Counted from the first letter of the stretch, positions 16,501 through 24,398 are shown. The stretch is 48,947 bases of DNA from Planctomycetales bacterium (GCA_027452145.1 DAIDHB010000385.1:1-48947), one strand, 5' to 3'. Notes: generated from the sequence alone by a model not told the origin. A program made the numbers and translations.

Positions 16501-16529
16501 TCGGCGCGCGCAATGAGAAGACGCGATGA
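13512..16529 (+). CDS. M56 (BlaR1-like) membrane protease fused to a large repeat sensor domain
   Basis: 1005 residues. The N-terminal third is an integral-membrane M56 peptidase: hydrophobic segments near 14-40, 52-70, 134-156 and 336-356, and the zinc motif HELAH at 231-235 followed by RRHDN; Glu270 in LERELCCD is the likely third ligand. Instead of the penicillin-binding sensor of BlaR1, the C-terminal 640 residues are helical TPR-like repeats with recurring AGD..GAL..A phrases (for example RAGDIPGALATARSIP), predicted to lie on the opposite membrane face. It overlaps blaI by 4 bases and presumably cleaves that repressor upon signal. The ligand is unknown; the repeats suggest protein or peptide binding. 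Confidence 0.85.
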   Translation: MNLSLSIWLSAAWTAAGWTMLHMVWIGAVGGIVAAVLRRLLRPARPEVRHGAAVVCLLALALAPGVIFVRLYRPETATTLVPAPAPRLGEPVSSPPALPALMTALDSHRVAIPPAPMSAPITTLAARFEPVVALLPGVWLSGSLATLALVATGLVGVDRLRRSSRPLEAESIAARCGALAASLGIARRVGVAICDRIAAPVLIGVVRPMILLPPAALCGWSVEQLEMALLHELAHVRRHDNLIALLQRLVESLLFFHPAAWWVSSWVGLERELCCDRLVIEHTGRPRDYARMLAAMAGAVPVARTAALAMAGRPLLTRIRLILDMEDRSMKLTLKEWIGGLAAAITGAAIVLAAHAGGPESRGPNAADRDRQALARLSASILAQPEGRTPQEGKATAMVEVARAFLRIGDRASALEVLRRIDRLAGDPPPKLNPDVKNDLRGWERFAALTESARLWREAGDPDGARKVLARAGRMIEALDGGKIRDALERVGQELDDDLARVTPDGPNRLNDEAAAFIAEASLILIDQYVALGDMTEALEQIARLRRSIEPLKGSIRFLFDGVIGGYLIRAGDLAGGRELIDRAHRDAKVMTDARARSSALARLVRSLAEAGEVDRALAIVREVSPEEQQPAFSQILDTLSDDDHTGPWLDPVGINIKIVDRWRTPKETAATRAELPKVAEAARASGSAKVQARVLGIIAHLQARAGDIPGALATARSIPTLRRSDFPGPSDGFYDAVKPAALAMIASVQTASGDRAGASTTLGEAEAIARPIAADDQKLIVMGMIAMQRAELGQLDTVRAIVGRCRPLALAQAEPRRSRMLLMLAEAQVKAGDESGALELIDAIRDYPGLEKACGLTAVAERREKAGGVTGADELRRRAVALLEAKAPEKPRMGKVSNLNAIGRDTFIDFDLEMAPGFVAYHRDWMLDDLRVRAGDLDGAIRAARALPAPKRDAALTRIAGDLANRGDVARAADLVQSIDSPEARMGAFVSLAYSIGARNEKTR

Positions 16530-16556
16530 ATCGCCGCCGGCCCCCTGAACGTCGCC

Positions 16557-16585
16557 TGGACACATAGGGAACATCTGGATACAAT
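16557..16585 (+). promoter_or_regulatory. Sigma-70-like promoter of the ABC exporter operon
   Basis: TGGACA (16557-16562), 17 bases, TACAAT (16580-16585). One mismatch to consensus in each hexamer. It implies a leader of about 80 nt before the ATG at 16674. Confidence 0.6.
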
Positions 16586-16628
16586 CCCCACCCGACGGCG
16601 GGACAGGTATTCATGAGGACCGGGCGGC

Positions 16629-16659
16629 GTTCCGGAAGGCCGGTGGGCCTTCCGGGAAC
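16629..16659 (+). promoter_or_regulatory. Leader hairpin abutting the ribosome site of the ABC operon
   Basis: Arms of 13-14 bases (16629-16641 and 16646-16659; left arm GTTCCGGAAGGCC) pair with a single bulged G around a 4-nt loop. The GGGAGGG ribosome site starts right at its 3' foot. It could shield or expose the site, or stabilise the mRNA. Confidence 0.5.
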
Positions 16660-16673
16660 GGGAGGGAGACGCG

Positions 16674-18494
16674 ATGATCGCGGGCCTCCGCGGGCGGAAG
16701 GAATGGCAGTTCTTCGCGGTGCTGCCGTGGGCCGACCGGGCACTGGCGATCGCCTGGTGGGCGGGGATCGTGCTGCGCGGGCTGCTGCCCGCGGTCTTTG
16801 CGATCGCGATCGGCCGGCTGGTTGGTACGGTCGAGCGGGGCGAGGGCATCGCGGGCCCGCTGGCGATGCTGGGGGGCGTGTTCGTGCTGCTCCAGACCCT
16901 GCCGCCGATCCACCAGGCGATCGGAGCCTTGCTGGGCGCCCGGACGTCGGCCTGGCTATACGACCGGCTGACCGGAGCCTGCGTGGGTCCGCCGGGGATG
17001 GGTCATCTCGAGGACCCGAAGCTGACGAGCGACCTGACGATGGCGAGGGATTTCGACCTGGGGATCACCGGGCCGCCGCTTTTCATCTCGATGGACTTCG
17101 TCGCATCGGGGTTGATCGAGATGACCGCGGGGGTCGCATCGGCCGTCGTGCTGGCGGCCTTCGCGTGGTGGGCGCCCCTGGTCCTGGCCGGCGCGTGGCT
17201 GGCGACGCACTGGCTCTTGCGCGAGAGCGCCGTGTGGCGCGATCGCAATACCGACCAGGTTCGCGAGGCGCAGCGGCATGCCGAGTATGCCTATCGCCTG
17301 GCGGTCGAGCCGCACGCGGCCAAGGAGCTGCGGCTGTTCGGCCTGGCGGCCTGGGTCGTGGAGCGGTTCCGGGCGCGGAAGCAGCAGCTCTTCGAGCTCC
17401 AGTGGCGGGCGACGCGACTGCGCGAGCGGCCGGTGGCCGGCAGCCTGGTCCTGGTGGTCGCGGCCAACCTGCTCGTCTTCTGGGCGATGGCGAGTGCGGC
17501 AGCATCCGGCGCGCTGGGTCTTGACCGGCTGGCGACGTTCGCGACGGCCGCAATCGCGACGAGCACGATCGCGTTCGGCGGCTGGTCGTGGGCGCTGGAC
17601 AGTGCCTCGGCGCCGGTGGGGGCCGTGCTGCGGCTCGAGCCCGCGATGGCGACGGCCGGCGCACTGGCCCTCGGCCATCGGCCGGCCGTCGGGATGCCGG
17701 CGCGTGAGGTCCGGTTCCGCGGCGTGACCTTCGCCTACCCGACCGGCGGCGCGGCGGTGCTCGACGGGCTCGATCTGACGATCCCGGCCGGGACGTCGCT
17801 GGCGATCGTGGGACAGAACGGCGCCGGCAAGACCACGCTGGCGAAGCTGCTCTGCCGGCTTTACGACCCCCAGTCAGGCGCGATCGAGGTCGACGGCGTG
17901 GACCTGCGCGAGCTGGACCTCGACGCCTGGCGGCAGCGCGTGGCGGCGGTGTTCCAGGACTTCATCCGGTTCGAGCTGCCGCTGCGCGACAACGTGGCGC
18001 CGGCCGGCGCGCCCGACGATGTCATCCGCGCGGCGCTGGCCGACGCGGGGGCCGCGGGCCTGGCCGACCTGGATACGCCGCTGTCGCGCGGCTACGAGGG
18101 AGGGACGGACCTCTCGGGCGGCCAGTGGCAGCGGATCGCGTTGGCGCGGGCGCTCTGCGCCGTGAGGCTGGGCGCGGGCGTGGTGCTCCTCGACGAGCCG
18201 ACAGCGCAGCTCGACGTCCGCGGCGAGGCCGAGATCTTCGACCGGATCCTCGCCGCCACGCGGCACGCCACGACGATCCTGATCTCGCATCGGTTCTCGA
18301 CCGTGCGGCACGCCGACCGGATCTGCGTGCTCGAAGGAGGCCGGGTGGTCGAGCTGGGCACGCACGACGAGCTGATGGCGGCCGGCGGGCGGTATCGCAC
18401 GATGTTCGACCTCCAGGCGTCGCGGTTCGGCGGCGAGGGCGATGGCGACGGCGATGAGGAGGGGGTGACGTACGATGTCCTCGAAGACGCCTGA
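16674..18494 (+). CDS. ABC exporter half-transporter, consensus subunit
   Basis: 606 residues: a membrane domain with hydrophobic segments between about 20 and 320, then an ATPase with Walker A GQNGAGKTT (380-388, Lys386), Q-loop VFQDF, full signature LSGGQ (480-484), Walker B VVLLDE (Asp507, Glu508) and H-loop ISHRFST. The membrane part resembles the multidrug/lipid exporter fold. Its end overlaps the next half-transporter by 20 bases in another frame, so the two most likely form a heterodimer. A clear promoter and a leader hairpin precede it. The substrate is unknown; no peptide or lantibiotic genes are adjacent. Confidence 0.85.
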   Translation: MIAGLRGRKEWQFFAVLPWADRALAIAWWAGIVLRGLLPAVFAIAIGRLVGTVERGEGIAGPLAMLGGVFVLLQTLPPIHQAIGALLGARTSAWLYDRLTGACVGPPGMGHLEDPKLTSDLTMARDFDLGITGPPLFISMDFVASGLIEMTAGVASAVVLAAFAWWAPLVLAGAWLATHWLLRESAVWRDRNTDQVREAQRHAEYAYRLAVEPHAAKELRLFGLAAWVVERFRARKQQLFELQWRATRLRERPVAGSLVLVVAANLLVFWAMASAAASGALGLDRLATFATAAIATSTIAFGGWSWALDSASAPVGAVLRLEPAMATAGALALGHRPAVGMPAREVRFRGVTFAYPTGGAAVLDGLDLTIPAGTSLAIVGQNGAGKTTLAKLLCRLYDPQSGAIEVDGVDLRELDLDAWRQRVAAVFQDFIRFELPLRDNVAPAGAPDDVIRAALADAGAAGLADLDTPLSRGYEGGTDLSGGQWQRIALARALCAVRLGAGVVLLDEPTAQLDVRGEAEIFDRILAATRHATTILISHRFSTVRHADRICVLEGGRVVELGTHDELMAAGGRYRTMFDLQASRFGGEGDGDGDEEGVTYDVLEDA

Positions 18495-20271
18495 CGATCT
18501 GCCGCCGGGGCTTTCATCGATGTGGCGGGCCGTCAGGCGCGGCTACGAGGCCGAGCCGAGGCTGCTGCTCGCGTCGTTCGGCCTGTCGCTGCTGGCGGCC
18601 CTGCCCGATGCGCTTCTGGCACTCTGGCTCAAGCTGCTGGCCGACGGCGTGGAGGGGCAACGCCGCGGCCTGATGCTGGCCGCGGCCGTCGGGCTGGGGC
18701 TCTCGACGCCCGCGACCTGGTTCCTGCGGGTGATGAGCGGCCGCGTCCAGCGGTTTTTCCGCGACCGGCTGACCATCGCGCTCGAGTCGCACGTCGCACA
18801 CCTCCAGGCGTCGGTCGCGAGCATCGAGCACCACGAGCGGCCCGAGTACCTGAATCGCCTGGCGATGCTCCGCGACCAGGTGTTTGTGCTCGATCACATC
18901 TTCATGTCGATGTTCTCGACGTGCGGGTGGTTCCTGCGGCTGGGGGTGACGGTGGCGCTGCTGGTCTCGATCCACCCGGCGCTGGCGCTGCTGGCGGTCG
19001 TCGCGGTGCCGACGGTCCTGACCGCGACGTGGCGGCCGGGGGTCGAGCGGGCCGCGCAGGAGCAGGCGGCGCCGTTCAACCGGCTGGCGCGGCACCTGTT
19101 CGTTACGGCGACGTCCGCCCCGCCGGGCAAGGAGGTGCGGGTCACGGGCATCGGCGGGCGGCTGGCGGCCCGTCGCCGCGATGAGTGGGAGCGAGGGTAT
19201 CGTCCGGTCGCCGCCGCGAGGTGGCAGAGTGCCCTGTGGCACACGGTGGCCTGGGCGACCTTCGGCATCGGGTTTGTCGGGGCAGTGGCGTTCGCGGCGA
19301 CCGGCGCGCACGCGACGGCCGGCGGCGTGCTGCTGGTGCTGGCGGCCGGCTCGCGGCTGTCGGCGTACGTCGCGGCCACGGTGGGCGAGATCGGCTTTTT
19401 GCGCGGGTTCTGGCTGGAGGGCTCGCGGCGGCTCGCCTGGCTCGAGGATTATGCCGCCGCGCAGGGCGAGCACGCCGACGCGGCGGTGCCCGACCGCCTG
19501 GCAGAAGGCATCCTCCTCGAGCACGTCTCGTTCGCGTACCCGGGCACCGATCGGCTGGTGCTCGAGGACGTTTCCCTGCGGCTGGAGCCCGGCACGGTGG
19601 TGGCCGTGGTGGGCGAGAACGGCGCCGGCAAGACGACGCTCGTGAAGCTGTTGTGCCGGCTGTACCGGCCGACGAGCGGGCGGATCCTGGTGGACGGCGT
19701 CGACCTGGCGCGCATGCCGGCCGACGCGTGGCGCGCGAGGCTGGCCGGCGCGTTCCAGGACTTCTTCCGGTTCGAGTTCCGGGCGCGGCACAGCGTGGGC
19801 GTGGGCGACGTGCCGCGGCTCGAAGACGAGCCGGCGGTGGCCGCGGCGGTCGACCGGGCCGGGGCCGTCGAGGTGGTGTCGCGGCTGTCGGACGGGCTCG
19901 AGACGCAGCTCGGGCCGACCTGGCCCGGCGGCGCGGAGGTCAGCTTCGGCCAGTGGCAGCGGCTGGCGCTGGCGCGCGGCTTCATGCGCGATCGTCCTCT
20001 GCTTTTGGTGCTCGACGAGCCGACCGCGGCGCTCGACGCCGAGACCGAGCACGCGCTGTTCGAGCGGTACGCGGCGGCCGCCCGCGCCGGCGACCCGGCC
20101 GGCCGGATCACGATCCTCGTCTCGCACCGCTTCAGCACCGTGCGGATGGCCGACCGGATTGTCGTGCTCGACGGCTCCCGCGTCGTCGAGGTCGGCGCCC
20201 ACGACGAGCTGATGGCCCGCGGCGGCGCCTACGCCGAGCTGTACGGCATCCAGGCGGCGTCATATCGCTGA
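18475..20271 (+). CDS. ABC exporter half-transporter, degenerate-signature subunit
   Basis: 598 residues, same architecture as its upstream neighbour: membrane domain (hydrophobic segments about 30-310) and ATPase with Walker A GENGAGKTT (380-388), Q-loop AFQDFFRFEF, Walker B LLLVLDE (Asp514, Glu515) and H-loop VSHRFST. The signature reads VSFGQ (489-493) instead of LSGGQ. In heterodimeric exporters one ATP site is often catalytically poor; here the site formed by this signature and the partner's Walker A would be the weak one. The 20-base overlap with the preceding gene argues for coupled production in equal amounts. Confidence 0.85.
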   Translation: MSSKTPDDLPPGLSSMWRAVRRGYEAEPRLLLASFGLSLLAALPDALLALWLKLLADGVEGQRRGLMLAAAVGLGLSTPATWFLRVMSGRVQRFFRDRLTIALESHVAHLQASVASIEHHERPEYLNRLAMLRDQVFVLDHIFMSMFSTCGWFLRLGVTVALLVSIHPALALLAVVAVPTVLTATWRPGVERAAQEQAAPFNRLARHLFVTATSAPPGKEVRVTGIGGRLAARRRDEWERGYRPVAAARWQSALWHTVAWATFGIGFVGAVAFAATGAHATAGGVLLVLAAGSRLSAYVAATVGEIGFLRGFWLEGSRRLAWLEDYAAAQGEHADAAVPDRLAEGILLEHVSFAYPGTDRLVLEDVSLRLEPGTVVAVVGENGAGKTTLVKLLCRLYRPTSGRILVDGVDLARMPADAWRARLAGAFQDFFRFEFRARHSVGVGDVPRLEDEPAVAAAVDRAGAVEVVSRLSDGLETQLGPTWPGGAEVSFGQWQRLALARGFMRDRPLLLVLDEPTAALDAETEHALFERYAAAARAGDPAGRITILVSHRFSTVRMADRIVVLDGSRVVEVGAHDELMARGGAYAELYGIQAASYR

Positions 20272-20379
20272 GCCGGGACGAGATGGAACGGAACCAGCGG
20301 CATGGCGGATGCAGGATGTGCCCTGGGGGTTCCGGCCGATCGCGAGGCCGATCCCTGCCTCTTCGGACGGAGAAGCCGC

Positions 20380-20985
20380 ATGCCCGCGAAGAACCACGAC
20401 CTGCACGGCAGCGCGCCGGACAAGGCCGACGTCGCCCTCCTGCTGATCGACGTGATCAACGACCTCGAGTTCCCCGAGGGCGAGCAGCTCCTGCGGTTCG
20501 CCGTGCCGATGGCCGACCGGATCGCGCGGCTCAAGCGGCGGGCCCGCGATGCCGGCCTTCCTGTTATCTACGTCAACGACAACTTCGGCCGGTGGCGATC
20601 GGATTTCAACGCCCAGGTCGAGCACTGCCTGGAGGACGGCGTGCGCGGCCGGCCGGTGGCCGAACGGCTCCGCCCCGAGGACGACGATTACTTCGTCCTC
20701 AAGCCCAAGCACTCGGGCTTCTACTCGACGACCCTCGACATCCTGCTCGAGTACCTCAACCCCCGGACGCTGATCCTGACCGGGATGGCCGGCAACATCT
20801 GCGTCCTGTTCACCGCCAACGATGCCTACATGCGCGATTTCCACCTGGTCGTGCCCGAGGATTGCGTGGCGTCCAATACCGAAGACATGAACCGATACGC
20901 GCTCGAACAGATGAGCCAGGTGCTCAAGGCCGACACCCGGCCGTCGGATCGGCTGCGGCTCGACGAGCTGGCCCGGCGGAAGTAG
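20380..20985 (+). CDS. Isochorismatase-family (cysteine) hydrolase
   Basis: 201 residues from the ATG at 20380, preceded by GGAG at about 20369; a start at 20302 would add 26 residues unlike the family and has no ribosome site. The catalytic triad is visible: Asp24 in LLLIDVINDL, a lysine (Lys108 or Lys110) in VLKPKHSGF, and Cys141 in GNICVLFTANDA. Family members hydrolyse amides such as nicotinamide, N-carbamoylsarcosine or isochorismate; this one cannot be assigned to a substrate. The nearby genes give no pathway context. Confidence 0.85.
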   Translation: MPAKNHDLHGSAPDKADVALLLIDVINDLEFPEGEQLLRFAVPMADRIARLKRRARDAGLPVIYVNDNFGRWRSDFNAQVEHCLEDGVRGRPVAERLRPEDDDYFVLKPKHSGFYSTTLDILLEYLNPRTLILTGMAGNICVLFTANDAYMRDFHLVVPEDCVASNTEDMNRYALEQMSQVLKADTRPSDRLRLDELARRK

Positions 20986-21014
20986 CCGCTTGCCTTGCTC
21001 ACACCGCGCCCCCT

Positions 21015-21239
21015 TTACAGGCCGCCGGTCTCGGGTTCGAGGGCCTGGAGGTTGATCGCGACGGTGTTGAGCCAGGTGCGCAGGTCGTCGGCCTCCGGGC
21101 CGGCGAGCGTCAGGGGCTCGTCGCCGGAGCTGAAGTGGACGATCAGCCGGTCCTCGCGGGTCCTGGCGAACTGGTCGTCGACGTGCAGGACCTGATCGAG
21201 GTTGAGGAACAGCGAGCCGATCTTGACCAGGCTGGCCAT
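21015..21239 (-). CDS. Small conserved protein of unknown function
   Basis: 74 residues starting MASLVKIGSLFLNLDQVLHV with AGGAGA about 8 bases upstream on the minus strand. The pattern of strands (SLFLNLDQVLHVDD, RLIVHFSSGDEPLTL) and a C-terminal helix (EADDLRTWLNTVAIN) suggests a compact fold resembling a small PH-like or LytTR-like beta sheet, but I do not recognise a family. It is convergent with the isochorismatase gene, 29 bases apart. Confidence 0.6.
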   Translation of the reverse strand: MASLVKIGSLFLNLDQVLHVDDQFARTREDRLIVHFSSGDEPLTLAGPEADDLRTWLNTVAINLQALEPETGGL

Positions 21240-21498
21240 GGGAGAGGTCTCCTGGGGCGGGGGGACAGGACAGGTGGTTGCACCCTGTCGGCGACGGTCG
21301 ATGCGCCCTCGATTCTAATCGTCGAGGCGGGAGGCGGTCCACGAGGCGCACTCTCGTCCACGACGCTGGGCGGGCTTGACGACCCGGCCGGCTTCGCCGA
21401 AGCTGAGGGCGGCCCGGGCCTTGCCGGATGTACCAAGCGCCGGGCCGGACGAATCGCCGATGTCGAAAGCCCGGGCGCCGCGAAGTTTCGAGGGATCC

Positions 21499-21729
21499 AT
21501 GGCCACCGAAGAAGAGCTCAAGAAGGCCCTGAAGGCGTTCAAGAAGCGGCTCAAGCTGATGCGGCTGGACGAGGAGTCCGGCCTGAGCCGCGGTGGCGGG
21601 AAGAAATCGGGGATCACCGGCATCACGCCGCCGGCCGGGCACCCGCCCGGGATCTGGGAAGAGCTGGTCCAGGCCGGGAAGCTCAAGCGCGAGATGGGCA
21701 ACACGTACTCGGTGATCGAGGGGGCCTGA
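21499..21729 (+). CDS. Small conserved basic protein of unknown function
   Basis: 76 residues beginning MATEEELKKALKAFKKRLKL, a strongly basic amphipathic helix. A glycine-rich loop (SRGGGKKSGITGI) and a C-terminal part with HPPGIWEELVQAGKLKREMG follow. No known catalytic motif. The gene ends two bases before the aldo/keto reductase ATG at 21732, so the two are probably co-transcribed. The C-terminal half looks like a small winged-helix-like or ribosome-associated domain, but this is a guess. Confidence 0.6.
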   Translation: MATEEELKKALKAFKKRLKLMRLDEESGLSRGGGKKSGITGITPPAGHPPGIWEELVQAGKLKREMGNTYSVIEGA

Positions 21730-21731
21730 AG

Positions 21732-22721
21732 ATGGCGATGGAGCGTCGCGCGCTGGGCACAAACGGCCCGTCGGTCTCGGCGGTCGGCCTCGGCTGCATG
21801 GGGATGTCGGACTTCTACGGCCCGACCGACGAGGCCGAGAGCATCGCCACGATCCACGAGGCGATCGACGCCGGCATCAACCTGCTCAACACGGGCGACT
21901 TCTACGGGATGGGCCACAATGAGATGCTCATCCGCCGCGCGATCGAAGGGCGGCGCGACCGCGTCTTTTTGTCGGTGAAGTTCGGCGCGTTGCGATCACC
22001 CTCCGGGCAATTCCTCGGCTTCGATGGCCGGCCGTCGGCCGTGAAGAACTTCGTCAGCTACAGCCTGCGACGGCTCAGCACCGACTACCTCGATCTCTAC
22101 CAGCCAAGCCGCCTCGATCCGTCGGTCCCGATCGAGGACACCGTCGGCGCCATTGCCGAGCTGGTGAAGGCCGGATATGTCCGCCACGTCGGCGTGTCGG
22201 AGATGTCGGCCGCGACGGTGCGTCGGGCGCACGCGGTGCATCCGGTCGCGGCGCTCGAGACCGAGTACGGCGTCCTCACCCGCGACATCGAGGCCGAGAC
22301 CCTGCCGGCCCTCCGCGAGCTGGGCGTCTCGGTCGTCGCCTACGGCGTGCTCTCGCGCGGCCTGATCGGCACACCGCCGGAGGAATTCCGGAAGCCGGGC
22401 GATTCGCGCGGCTCGTACTTCCCCCGCTTCCAGGGCGAGAACCTCGAGCGCAACCTCGCGCTGGTTCAGGCACTCTCGGACCTCGCCGCCGAGAAGGATG
22501 CCAACGCGGCGCAGCTCGCCATCGCCTGGGCGCTGGCCCGAGGCACCGACGTCATCCCCCTGATCGGCGCCCGCCGCCGCGAGCGCCTGCGCGAGGCGCT
22601 CGGGGCCCTCGACATCCGCCTGACCGCCGAGGACCTGGCCCGGATCGAACGCGCCGTCCCCGCCGGCGCCGCGGCCGGCGAGCGGTATGATGCGCATGGG
22701 ATGAGGATGGTGAATCGCTGA
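21732..22721 (+). CDS. Aldo/keto reductase family protein with altered catalytic tetrad
   Basis: 329 residues with the AKR barrel pattern: VGLGCMGMSDFYG, LLNTGDFYGMGHNEMLI, VFLSVKFGALR and a C-terminal NADPH-binding part with VIPLIGARRRERLREAL. Of the catalytic Asp-Tyr-Lys-His tetrad, Tyr58 and Lys83 remain. The Asp position is Asn53 (LNTGDFYG, where most relatives read DTxxxYG) and the His position is Ser126 (DLYQPSRLDP rather than YQHR). Relatives with YQPxR-type sequences exist, so the His change may define a subgroup, but the additional Asp to Asn change is unusual. It may have weak or different redox activity. It follows the small basic protein with a 2-base gap. Confidence 0.85.
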   Translation: MAMERRALGTNGPSVSAVGLGCMGMSDFYGPTDEAESIATIHEAIDAGINLLNTGDFYGMGHNEMLIRRAIEGRRDRVFLSVKFGALRSPSGQFLGFDGRPSAVKNFVSYSLRRLSTDYLDLYQPSRLDPSVPIEDTVGAIAELVKAGYVRHVGVSEMSAATVRRAHAVHPVAALETEYGVLTRDIEAETLPALRELGVSVVAYGVLSRGLIGTPPEEFRKPGDSRGSYFPRFQGENLERNLALVQALSDLAAEKDANAAQLAIAWALARGTDVIPLIGARRRERLREALGALDIRLTAEDLARIERAVPAGAAAGERYDAHGMRMVNR

Positions 22722-22755
22722 GCTCGACTGCCCCGAAAGGCTCCGAAACCGTCCA

Positions 22756-22814
22756 GTCGGGTGGGCATTGTCCACCAATTCGAGGCCTCGACCGGTGGGC
22801 AATGCCCACCCGAC
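22756..22814. repeat. 21-bp inverted repeat in the reductase-amidohydrolase gap
   Basis: Arms 22756-22776 and 22794-22814 are complementary with one mismatch over 21 positions; each arm contains GTGGGCATTG-type sequence that is itself partly palindromic (GGGCAATGCCC in the right arm). It lies 35 bases after the aldo/keto reductase stop and could be its terminator or a dispersed repeat. A TTGACA hexamer at 22844-22849 follows, without a good -10. Confidence 0.7.
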
Positions 22815-22986
22815 ACCATCCATTTCCCCGGTTTGCCCCGTCGTTGACAAACGTAAAGCTGCTGCGGCGCCTGTCCCCGCAACATCCGGGGCGATACCCT
22901 GGTGCGCGACCGTCGGGCGGAAGTTCCCGGCCGGCGGTCGTATCACGCGACACCCAATCGCGCCCCAGGCACCCGGAGAGTCCCCG

Positions 22987-24336
22987 ATGAAGCCGAAGTC
23001 CCCGACCGCGACGGCCGCGTGGCTCGCGATGGCCGCCCTCCTGTTCCACTTCCACCCCCCTGCCCCGGCCCGCGCGCAGGAGCCGAAACCGAATCCGCCG
23101 CCGATCGTCGCCGTGAAGGCGGCGCGGCTGTTCGACGGCAAGGCCGATGCGCTCGTTGCCAACGGCGTCGTGCTGGTCCAGGGGTCGAAGATCCTGGCGG
23201 TCGGAGCCGACCTCGCCATCCCCGCCGGGGCCGAGACGATCGACCTGGGCGACGCCACGCTCTCGCCCGGATTCATCGACGCGCACACGCATCTGACCGG
23301 CGAATCCACCGACGACTGGAAGCAGCAGTTCGTCGACGGCTTCCGCCGCGAGGTCTCGGAGAAGGCGATCGAGTCCACCGTCCACGCGCGCAAGGTGCTC
23401 GAGGCCGGGTTCACCACGGTGCGCGACGTGGGGAGCAGCGACATGCTCGACGTCGGCCTTCGCAACGCGATCGCGCGCGGGCTGGTGCCCGGGCCTCGGA
23501 TGCTGGTGTCGGTCCACGCGCTGGGCTCTCGCGGCGGCCATGCCGACGAGTCCGGGCTGCGGCACGACCTGATCAAGGAGCTCGGCCCGGCCGAGGGGAT
23601 CGCGCACGGGCCGGACGGGTTCCGCGAGGCCGTCCGCTTCCAGGTGAAGTACGGCGCCGACGTGATCAAGTTCTGCGCGTCGGGCGGCGTGCTGTCGCTG
23701 GCCGACGAGGTGGATACGCCGCAACTGAGCCCCGACGAGATGCGGGCCCTGGTGGACGAGGCGCATCGCCTGCGGAAGAAGGTGGCCGCGCACTGCCACG
23801 GCGACCACGCCGCGCGCGAGGCGATCGAGGCCGGCGTCGACTCGATCGAGCACGGCTCGTTCCTGACCGAAGGGACGCTGGCGCTCATGAAGCAGCGGGG
23901 AACCTACCTCGTGCCCACATTGCTGGCCGGCGACTGGATCATGGGCAAGATCGACAAGTTCCCCCCCGAGATCGCCGCCAAGGCGCGGGCCGCGATGGCA
24001 AGGCGGTCGGAGATGTTCCGCGACGCCGTCCGCGTCGGCGTGAAGATCGGGTTCGGCACCGACTCGGCCGTCTCGCCGCACGGGATCAACGCGCGCGAGT
24101 TCACACTGATGACCGGCCTGGGGATGACGCCGATCGCCGCGCTCCGGTCGGCGACCTCGGTCGACGCGGACCTGCTGGGCATCGCCGCGAGGGTCGGGAC
24201 GCTCGAGCCGGGCAAGCTCGCCGACGTCATCGCGATGCCGGGCGATCCGACCGTCGACATCGGGGCGACCGGGCGCGTGTCGTTCGTGATGAAGGAGGGT
24301 AAGGTCGTGAAGTCGCCGAGGCGGGACACACGATGA
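22987..24336 (+). CDS. Secreted metal-dependent amidohydrolase (prolidase/imidazolonepropionase-like)
   Basis: 449 residues with a signal peptide (KPKSPTATAAWLAMAALLFHF, cleavage near ARAQ). The amidohydrolase metal site is complete: FIDAHTHL (His100, His102), the carboxylated lysine in ADVIKFCASGG, HCHGD and IEHGS histidines, and the aspartate in GTDSAVSPH. A C-terminal beta-sandwich returns with LEPGKLADVIAMPGDP. Members cleave dipeptides, cyclic amides or related bonds; the secreted branch often acts as Xaa-Pro dipeptidase or an unknown amidase. The ATG follows GGAG. A strong hairpin terminator is at 24368-24398. Confidence 0.88.
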   Translation: MKPKSPTATAAWLAMAALLFHFHPPAPARAQEPKPNPPPIVAVKAARLFDGKADALVANGVVLVQGSKILAVGADLAIPAGAETIDLGDATLSPGFIDAHTHLTGESTDDWKQQFVDGFRREVSEKAIESTVHARKVLEAGFTTVRDVGSSDMLDVGLRNAIARGLVPGPRMLVSVHALGSRGGHADESGLRHDLIKELGPAEGIAHGPDGFREAVRFQVKYGADVIKFCASGGVLSLADEVDTPQLSPDEMRALVDEAHRLRKKVAAHCHGDHAAREAIEAGVDSIEHGSFLTEGTLALMKQRGTYLVPTLLAGDWIMGKIDKFPPEIAAKARAAMARRSEMFRDAVRVGVKIGFGTDSAVSPHGINAREFTLMTGLGMTPIAALRSATSVDADLLGIAARVGTLEPGKLADVIAMPGDPTVDIGATGRVSFVMKEGKVVKSPRRDTR

Positions 24337-24367
24337 CGCGACGCCGGCCCGACGTCGGGAACGAGAA

Positions 24368-24398
24368 GGGGACGGCCGGTGAAGTGCCGGCCGCCCCC
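24368..24398 (+). terminator. Intrinsic terminator between convergent genes
   Basis: A 12-bp stem with one mismatch (24368-24379 and 24387-24398, GGGGACGGCCGG on the left) and loop TGAAGTG is followed by CTGCTCTTTCGTT. It lies 32 bases after the amidohydrolase stop and before the end of the giant minus-strand gene. Confidence 0.65.

Noticed and set aside
19185..22721. Single long frame reading through the second ABC gene into the aldo/keto reductase
   Set aside because: Only the last 329 codons look like a protein family. The upstream part is an out-of-frame shadow of the ABC and isochorismatase genes.
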